Shown here in pieces: positions 15,459 to 20,102 of a DNA stretch of 20,102 bases. The DNA comes from Propionibacteriaceae bacterium (GTDB taxonomy: Bacteria > Actinomycetota > Actinomycetes > Propionibacteriales > Propionibacteriaceae): assembly GCA_021323255.1 (NCBI GenBank), contig JAJTCL010000007.1, positions 1-20,102 on the forward strand, read 5' to 3'. The first letter of the stretch is position 1. Each line of letters opens with the position of its first letter. The position numbers were made by a program, and so were the translations under genes. Below the pieces are notes generated by a model. The model was not told the origin of the DNA, searched no databases, and was given only the letters and a program-made list of their open reading frames with translations.

Positions 15459-16772
15459 CTAGTACTTCGCCATGACCTTCTCGGCGGCGGCCTGCATCTG
15501 TGCCGTGCCTTCGTCGATCGAGAGCTTGCCCAGCACGGTCTGGGCGATGAGTGAGATCACCGCATTCGACACATCGGGCGTGTACGGATAAGACTCAGGC
15601 GGCGTCGTCCCCTCGATCGACTCCATCGCGGCAGCCGCATAAGGTGAGCTCGCCTCGGTCATCATGCCTTTGCGAGCCGGGAAGGCTGCCGGGATGGATG
15701 CCTTCGAGGCTTCCTCGCTGACCGACGAAGCGATGAGCTCGAAGAGCAAATCTGGACTCTTGTCGGTGTTCGCCGGGAGGGACCAACCGTCGATCGACAG
15801 TCGGCTGTAGAGCGGCCCGCCGCTTTCGACGGCCGGGGGCGCGGCAAACGCGAACTTATCGAAGTACTTGCTGTTCTGCTCCTGGGTCAGGTCGTTCATC
15901 CGGCCCGAGAACATCACCGCGATGGCGGCGGTGCCGTTGAAAAGCTGCTGCTGGACCTTGGGTTGGTCGAACGTTGTCACCTGTGGGTCCATGTAGGGCA
16001 GCAAGGACTTCATCTCCTCGAAAGCCTGCTTCGACGTCGGCGTGTCGAGCTGAGGTTCCTTCGTCTTCGGGTCGACGTAGTCGCTGCCAAGCGAGTTGAG
16101 CGTGGCCTGGTAATGGGTCGCGATATCACCGGTGGCGAGGTAAGGCAGCGCGATCGGATACTTCATGTCGCCGGCGTCCTGGATCTTCTTGCCAGCCGCA
16201 CGAAGCTCCTCGAAGGTCTTGGGTGCTGACAGGCCGTGCTTGTCGAAGACGTCCTTGCGATAGGCCATGACGAACATCTGTGCCTGCATCGGCAGTCCGT
16301 AGAGTTTGCCCTCGTAGCTCATCCCCTTGCGCATCGACTCATCGATCTGGTCCAGGCCATACTCCGCGGAGTACTTGGCGTACAAGTCGTCCAGCGGCTG
16401 CAGCTTCTGGGCTGCAGCATTCGGACCGATGATGAAGCCGTACGTCTCGATGATGTCGTAGGTACCCTTGTCGCCAGCCAGCGTCGCTGTCGTCTTCTGC
16501 ACCTGGCCGGCGAAGTCGATCGGATCGTGCTTCACCGTAACGTTCTCCTTGGTGCAGCTCTTGACCATCGTGTTGGTGAATGGATCAACCGCCGAGGAGT
16601 TGTAGGCCAGCACGTTGATCGTGGTCGGTTCAGCCGGATTCTCGAAGTCACATTGGACTTCGGTCGCGGTCTGGGCGCCGGTGCGAGAGCCCGCTCCGCA
16701 GCCGACCAAGGCCATCGTCATCGCTACGGCAATAGCGCCGATGAGCGCTCTCGAATGAGGCCGGAATCGCAT
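15459..16772 (-). CDS. ABC transporter solute-binding lipoprotein (family 1, sugar type)
   Basis: Membrane-anchored extracellular receptor for the importer. From the ATG at 16772, preceded by AGGAG six bases upstream, it has 437 residues; an upstream GTG at 16808 has no ribosome site and would spoil the signal peptide. The N-terminus is a lipoprotein signal (arginine-containing MRFRPHSR, hydrophobic core, lipobox LVGC with Cys25). The mature protein has family-1 features such as TTINVLAYNSS, YDIIETYGF, KLYGLPMQAQMFVMAYRKDV, TFEELRAAGKKI, FNGTAAIAVMFSG and a late ATPIP-like segment (SKASIPAAFPARKGMM). Its own operator (site C) lies about 60 bp upstream and the permease genes follow, so it leads an importer-hydrolase unit. 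The ligand is not predictable beyond a sugar- or polyol-like solute. Confidence 0.95.
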   Translation of the reverse strand: MRFRPHSRALIGAIAVAMTMALVGCGAGSRTGAQTATEVQCDFENPAEPTTINVLAYNSSAVDPFTNTMVKSCTKENVTVKHDPIDFAGQVQKTTATLAGDKGTYDIIETYGFIIGPNAAAQKLQPLDDLYAKYSAEYGLDQIDESMRKGMSYEGKLYGLPMQAQMFVMAYRKDVFDKHGLSAPKTFEELRAAGKKIQDAGDMKYPIALPYLATGDIATHYQATLNSLGSDYVDPKTKEPQLDTPTSKQAFEEMKSLLPYMDPQVTTFDQPKVQQQLFNGTAAIAVMFSGRMNDLTQEQNSKYFDKFAFAAPPAVESGGPLYSRLSIDGWSLPANTDKSPDLLFELIASSVSEEASKASIPAAFPARKGMMTEASSPYAAAAMESIEGTTPPESYPYTPDVSNAVISLIAQTVLGKLSIDEGTAQMQAAAEKVMAKY

Positions 16773-16833
16773 TGAATCTCCTTGTAGAGGGAATCGGCAG
16801 CGGACCACCGATTCAACGGTCCTTAGGCCAAGC

Positions 16834-16846
16834 TATACGTATGCAT
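16834..16846 (-). promoter_or_regulatory. LacI-family operator, site C (before binding-protein gene)
   Basis: Read on the - strand, ATGCATACGTATA, identical over 13 bases to site D. It is centred about 68 bp upstream of the binding-protein ATG, in the 124-bp gap after the second hisD-like gene. The promoter elements around it are not clear (a TATAGC overlaps the downstream end). It would let the importer be induced by the same signal as the enzymes. Confidence 0.8.
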
Positions 16847-16850
16847 AATT

Positions 16851-16868
16851 GGTTAGGCGAGACTAACC
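16851..16868. repeat. Inverted repeat next to operator C
   Basis: GGTTAG (16851-16856) and CTAACC (16863-16868) are perfect inverted arms separated by six bases, just upstream of site C as read by the binding-protein gene. It could be a second regulator site, or a small hairpin ending the preceding hisD-like transcript 29 bp past its stop. The spacing does not fit the 19-bp iron-regulator (IdeR/DtxR) box. Confidence 0.35.
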
Positions 16869-16896
16869 TCACTGCTGTGTCCAGAATGTGACCTAC

Positions 16897-18231
16897 TTAC
16901 GGCCTGACGTCGGATTTGATCAGATCCAATCGGAGCTGTGCGCTGTCACGGTGCCCCACCAGACCCTCGAAGTCCGCGATCGTCACCACGGGCTCAGCCT
17001 GAGCCTCGGTCGCTTCCCGAACCGCCCGTTGATACGTCACCTGCTTCAAGTACCTGGTGACCGACAGACCGCCGGTGTAGCGCGCTCCCCGACCGGTGGG
17101 CAGCACGTGATTCGTGCCGGACATGCCCTTGTCCGCATAGGCCACCGTCGACCACTCGCCCAGGAAAAGCGAGCCGTAGTTGCGCAGGTTGTCCAGATAA
17201 AAGTCGAGATCGCGTGCCATGATCTCGAGGTGCTCCGGCGCCAGCAGATCCATAACCTCGACAGCGGTTTTCGGCGAGTCGACGACATAGATCGAGCCCC
17301 AATCTCGCCAGGCGGCTCCGGCTATCTCACGAGTCGCCAGACCTTCCAGTTGCCGTTCGATCTCGACCGCCACTTCGCGGGCCAACTCCTCCGAAGTAGT
17401 GACCAGGCAGGCCGGCGAGTTGGGGCCGTGTTCGGCCTGGGCTAGCAGGTCAGCAGCCACCATTGGAGCGGTGGCAGTTTCGTCGGCGATCACCGCGACC
17501 TCGGACGGACCAGCCAAAACATCGATGCCCACCTTGCCGTACAACTGACGCTTGGCCTCGGCAACATAGGCATTGCCAGCTCCAACGATCATGTCGGCCG
17601 GCGCTTCGCCCAGCAAGCCGAAAGCCATAGCGGCCAGCGCCTGGACGCCGCCGAGGGCAAAGATCCGTTGAGCGCCCGAAACGCGCGCGGCGTACAGCAC
17701 CGCCGGGTGAGGCCGACCGTTCCGCGATGGCGGTGTGGCCGAAAGGACGTTCTGGACACCGGCTGCACGCGCCACGCCGACCGTCATGAAAGCGCTGGCC
17801 AGCAACGGGAAGCGGCCGGCCGGCAGGTAGGCGCCAACCGTGCTGACCGGTATGTACTTCTGCCCACAGACCACCCCGGGGATGACCTCGGCCTCGAAAT
17901 CGTGAAGATGTTCCCGCTGCATGCGAGCGAACTGGTAAGTCCGCTCCGCCCCGGCATCGAGGGCCTGCCGCAGCGTCTCGGGCAAGTCAGCGGTCAAGGC
18001 ATCGACGTCCTTGGGCGCGATCTCGAAGTCTTCGCCACCACTCCAGCCGTCCAGCCGTTCGGCATATCGACGAACTGCCACCAGCCCGTCCCGCTCGATC
18101 TCGATCAGCATGTCTGAAACTGTGGCAATGACCGCTGGATCGGACTGTGCTGCGACGTCCGGCCGATCCGGCTCCTTCACAATCGAAAGCGAGCCATCAA
18201 CACGCCGCTTATCGCTGTCGGTGAGATGCAT
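16897..18231 (-). CDS. Histidinol-dehydrogenase-like enzyme (paralog 2)
   Basis: Second HisD-fold zinc/NAD dehydrogenase of the cluster, 444 residues from the ATG at 18231. Conserved features: VGAYLPAGRFPL, GAGNAYVAEAKRQLYG, LAGPSEVAVIAD, zinc ligands Gln265 and His268 (LLAQAEHGPNSPA), catalytic Glu333-His334 (APEHLEI), Asp367 (AYADKGMSGTNHVLPT) and His427 (EGLVGHRDS). It is clearly diverged from paralog 1, especially at the N-terminus and in the last 50 residues, so the two probably act on different substrates or successive steps. The start codon lies inside operator D, and TAGGTT sits six bases before the ATG, fitting a leaderless -10; a GTG ten codons later is the alternative start. It is transcribed leftward, ahead of the binding-protein unit. 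A role in histidine synthesis is unlikely because no other his gene is present. Confidence 0.88.
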   Translation of the reverse strand: MHLTDSDKRRVDGSLSIVKEPDRPDVAAQSDPAVIATVSDMLIEIERDGLVAVRRYAERLDGWSGGEDFEIAPKDVDALTADLPETLRQALDAGAERTYQFARMQREHLHDFEAEVIPGVVCGQKYIPVSTVGAYLPAGRFPLLASAFMTVGVARAAGVQNVLSATPPSRNGRPHPAVLYAARVSGAQRIFALGGVQALAAMAFGLLGEAPADMIVGAGNAYVAEAKRQLYGKVGIDVLAGPSEVAVIADETATAPMVAADLLAQAEHGPNSPACLVTTSEELAREVAVEIERQLEGLATREIAGAAWRDWGSIYVVDSPKTAVEVMDLLAPEHLEIMARDLDFYLDNLRNYGSLFLGEWSTVAYADKGMSGTNHVLPTGRGARYTGGLSVTRYLKQVTYQRAVREATEAQAEPVVTIADFEGLVGHRDSAQLRLDLIKSDVRP

Positions 18232-18238
18232 ACGTATA
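18226..18238 (+). promoter_or_regulatory. LacI-family operator, site D (over the start of hisD-like paralog 2)
   Basis: ATGCATACGTATA on the + strand; the gene's ATG (18229-18231 on the - strand) is inside it. Upstream of the ATG, TAGGTT followed by six bases fits a TAnnnT -10 box of a leaderless transcript starting at or near the A of ATG. A repressor bound here would sit over the transcription start. Confidence 0.78.
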
Positions 18239-18510
18239 ACCTAAGCGCAGTGCATCGCTGAGGGCAAGATCGTGGCCTATCACGGGTGTGTCGGCCCTGG
18301 CATCGCCGAGGCCCGGCTGCGTCCGGTCAGCCATGCTGTGCGGACGAGTAGTTGGCTCTAGATCAGAGCTGAGAAGGTGCGGGGAGAGTTTTGCTCTAGT
18401 TGTCCACGTTTGTTGGCGTCCGCAGGCATCCCACGATCGTTTCACAGCGCAAAAAGAAGACTCGCGGACGCCAGAAGCGCCGTGGTGTGCCGGCACCTCC
18501 GGCACGAATC
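18239..18510. other. Intergenic region with a spaced inverted repeat
   Basis: The 270 bp between the second hisD-like start and the end of the esterase gene hold no convincing gene. A perfect 10-bp inverted repeat, TGGCGTCCGC (18414-18423) and GCGGACGCCA (18464-18473), is separated by 40 bases that include an A-rich patch (CAAAAAGAAGA). It lies just beyond the esterase stop on its strand and may be a weak 3' structure or a regulator site. The upstream promoter elements of the leftward hisD-like gene are also here. Confidence 0.3.
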
Positions 18511-19680
18511 TCAATCGAGGGCCAGCGAAGCGTAAATAGCGGCTTGGACGTCGGCCGGGAATGAGCCCTTGCAGCCTTCGAGGGCGGTGTTGGTCAGACC
18601 CACGACGCTGAGCTCGGCCGCCGGATCGTAGAACCACGAATGTCCGTAAACCCCGCCCCAGGACAGTGTTCCCACATGGGCCGGTGACCCGGCCCGCTCG
18701 GCATCAATGAGGACCCCGGAGAGGAAGCCGAACCCCCAGCCTGGCTCCTCCTGCTCGCGGAGGCTGCCGACCTGGTTACGCGAAGCCAGCTGGACCGTCT
18801 CACGCGTCAGGATCGGGGCGCCGGTCCGCAGCGTCTCGAGGAATGTCATGAAGTCACCAGCAGTGCCAACCATGCCGCCACCCCCGGACTGGAAGGACCG
18901 CGGGTCAAAGGCACGGGCCGGCGAGAAGACGATGTCCTCGACGCGGTGCGGCTCCCCCATACGAACCGCGCGAGGGTTGCCATCGGCGTAGGGCACAGCC
19001 AGCCGCTCCGGCTTCCGCACAACAAACCCGCTGTCGAGCATGCGCAGCGGATCAGTGACATAGCTGGCCACCGCATCGGCCAAGGACGTGCCGCGTACGA
19101 CGGCGATGATCGCTCCCAAGACATCGATGGCCATCGAATAGCGCCATGCCGACCCCGGCCAGAAGTACAGCGGCGCCGAAGCGATCCGGCGCAGGTTCTC
19201 CTGCATCGACATGCCCGGCTGGTCCAAGCCGCCCGACACACCCGCCGCCACGTAGGGATCGTCCGGGTCGAGCGTTGGATATCCGAGGCCGGCCGTATGG
19301 GTGAGGAGGTGCCGCACATTGATCCGCGGCGCGCTGCCATCGGGCAGGCGAGGTTCGAAGTCGGGCAGGAACCGTGTGACCGGATCATCAAGATCGAGCC
19401 CGCCACGCTCTATCAGGGCCAGCGCAGTGGCCGCCACCACCGGCTTAGTGAGCGAGGCCCATCGGAACACGGTGTCGAGTGCCACAGGAGTGGCGGCCTC
19501 GCGGTCTGCATAGCCGGCGGCGCGCGCATAAACAGGCTCGCCGTGCTCTCGCACAAGTACTACCGCGCCGACCACCCGGCCCGCCGCCAGCGCCTCGTCA
19601 ACGACCGCATCAATTGCCTGCTGTAGTAGGGTCAGGCCGGCCGTGGAGTACCCCACACGGAAGAGGCTGCGCCGCCCCAT
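18511..19680 (-). CDS. Serine hydrolase of the beta-lactamase/EstB esterase family
   Basis: Class C beta-lactamase-like serine hydrolase, more likely an esterase than an antibiotic-resistance enzyme. About 389 residues from the ATG at 19680; a GTG at 19713 would add 11 residues with no better ribosome site. No signal peptide is visible, arguing for a cytosolic enzyme. The SxxK motif is Ser76-Leu-Thr-Lys79 in FRWASLTKP; the second motif is Tyr181 in WRYSMAIDVLG (YSM instead of the YxN of true class C lactamases, as common in EstB-type esterases); a C-terminal LSWGGVYGHSWFYDP block holds the third-motif region. HLLTHTAGLGYP is also typical. It is transcribed leftward, divergent from ald with 53 bp between starts. 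No copy of the cluster operator precedes it, so it is probably not in the LacI regulon. Confidence 0.9.
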   Translation of the reverse strand: MGRRSLFRVGYSTAGLTLLQQAIDAVVDEALAAGRVVGAVVLVREHGEPVYARAAGYADREAATPVALDTVFRWASLTKPVVAATALALIERGGLDLDDPVTRFLPDFEPRLPDGSAPRINVRHLLTHTAGLGYPTLDPDDPYVAAGVSGGLDQPGMSMQENLRRIASAPLYFWPGSAWRYSMAIDVLGAIIAVVRGTSLADAVASYVTDPLRMLDSGFVVRKPERLAVPYADGNPRAVRMGEPHRVEDIVFSPARAFDPRSFQSGGGGMVGTAGDFMTFLETLRTGAPILTRETVQLASRNQVGSLREQEEPGWGFGFLSGVLIDAERAGSPAHVGTLSWGGVYGHSWFYDPAAELSVVGLTNTALEGCKGSFPADVQAAIYASLALD

Positions 19681-19733
19681 AGTGTGGCGATTGCGGAGCG
19701 TGCCGCGTGGCACCGGAACGAGGGAGATCTGGT

Positions 19734-20102
19734 ATGGCCGCGTTGGTGGTTGGTGTGCCGAAGGAAATCAAGGACAAAGAAGGTCGGGTCTCGGTCCAGC
19801 CTGACGGTGTCGCGGAGCTGGTCTATCACAACCGGGAGGTCCTGGTGCAGGCCGGAGCGGGGTCCGGCAGCGGATTCTCTGACGAGGAGTACGCCGCGGC
19901 CGGAGCCCGAGTTGTCGGCACCGCGGACGAGGTGTTCGCCGCCGGCTTGATCGTGAAGGTCAAGGAGCCCATCGCTGAGGAATATGACCGATTCCGCCCC
20001 GGCCAGCAGCTGTTCACCTACCTGCACCTGGCGGCCGACCGGCGGCTCACCGAGTTCCTCCTCGACCGGCGCATCGACTCGATCGCGTACGAGACCGTGC
20101 AG
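19734..20102 (+). CDS. ald: Alanine dehydrogenase (3' end outside window)
   Basis: NAD-dependent enzyme interconverting L-alanine and pyruvate plus ammonia. Only the first 123 codons are in the window; the frame is open to the last base, and the family is about 370 residues. The ATG at 19734 is preceded by AGGGAG about seven bases upstream. Landmarks: VGVPKEIKDKEGRVSVQPDG, EVLVQAGAGSGSGFSDEEY, the ADEVFAAGLIVKVKEPIAEE stretch, and the pyruvate-site region GQQLFTYLHLAADRRLTEFL followed by SIAYETVQ. KVKEP and YLHLAAD distinguish it from the proton-pumping transhydrogenase alpha subunit, though that relative cannot be wholly excluded from the N-terminus. Its pyruvate link to the aldolase cluster may be coincidental. 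Confidence 0.93.
   Translation, partial: MAALVVGVPKEIKDKEGRVSVQPDGVAELVYHNREVLVQAGAGSGSGFSDEEYAAAGARVVGTADEVFAAGLIVKVKEPIAEEYDRFRPGQQLFTYLHLAADRRLTEFLLDRRIDSIAYETVQ

Noticed and set aside
16851..16868. IdeR/DtxR iron box
   Set aside because: GGTTAG and CTAACC are separated by six bases, unlike the 19-bp box in which the arms are nearly contiguous.
18511..19680. Antibiotic-resistance beta-lactamase
   Set aside because: No signal peptide, YSM in place of YxN, and overall pattern of EstB-type esterases.
1..20102. CRISPR array, rRNA genes, insertion sequences
   Set aside because: No regularly spaced repeats, rRNA-like sequence, or transposase motifs were seen on either strand.

Overview
The window is GC-rich, has strongly G/C-ending codons, several GTG starts, ATGA-coupled genes, and a GTP-dependent PEP carboxykinase. 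It also has a sugar-type ABC importer without its own ATPase. Together these point to a high-GC actinomycete (Actinomycetota); the genus cannot be named from the sequence alone.

Layout. (1) 3-3427, + strand: the C-terminal ~550 residues of PEP carboxykinase (pckG) and an atypical aldehyde dehydrogenase. (2) 3428-5779: a decayed zone. It holds a TRAP transporter on the - strand (DctQ intact, DctM cut to about half length, no solute receptor in the window), about 600 bp with no convincing gene, and a degenerate 3' half of a tRNA-Ser(GGA)-like gene at 5553-5608 that may mark an old integration site. (3) 5780-18231: a compact catabolic cluster. On the - strand lie a LacI-family regulator, a double SnoaL-like protein, a bicupin and a nitrilase-superfamily amidohydrolase. 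Divergent on the + strand are a histidinol-dehydrogenase-like enzyme, an SDR and an HpcH/HpaI aldolase. On the - strand again are a second histidinol-dehydrogenase-like enzyme, an ABC solute-binding lipoprotein, two permeases and an alpha/beta hydrolase. (4) 18511-20102: a serine beta-lactamase-like esterase (-) and the first 123 codons of alanine dehydrogenase (+).

The main result is that one near-palindromic motif, consensus ATGCATACGTATA with a central CG, lies before the transcription units of region 3. It occurs before the SnoaL gene (8857-8869), before the first hisD-like gene next to lacI (10016-10027), before the binding-protein gene (16834-16846) and over the start of the second hisD-like gene (18226-18238). 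I found no copy before the genes outside region 3. This defines, from sequence alone, a local LacI regulon of about 12.5 kb.

Pathway reading (inference). The ABC system imports a polar, probably polyol- or sugar-like compound, and the hydrolases may release it from esters or amides. The two HisD-like dehydrogenases would oxidise alcohol to acid, the SDR would act on a hydroxyl or keto group, and the aldolase would split a 2-keto acid into pyruvate (or a relative) plus an aldehyde. No histidine-biosynthesis gene is present, so the HisD-like proteins are probably catabolic, as in the sulfopropanediol dehydrogenase (HpsN) branch. The substrate is not identifiable here, and the bicupin and double SnoaL protein make this a candidate undescribed pathway.
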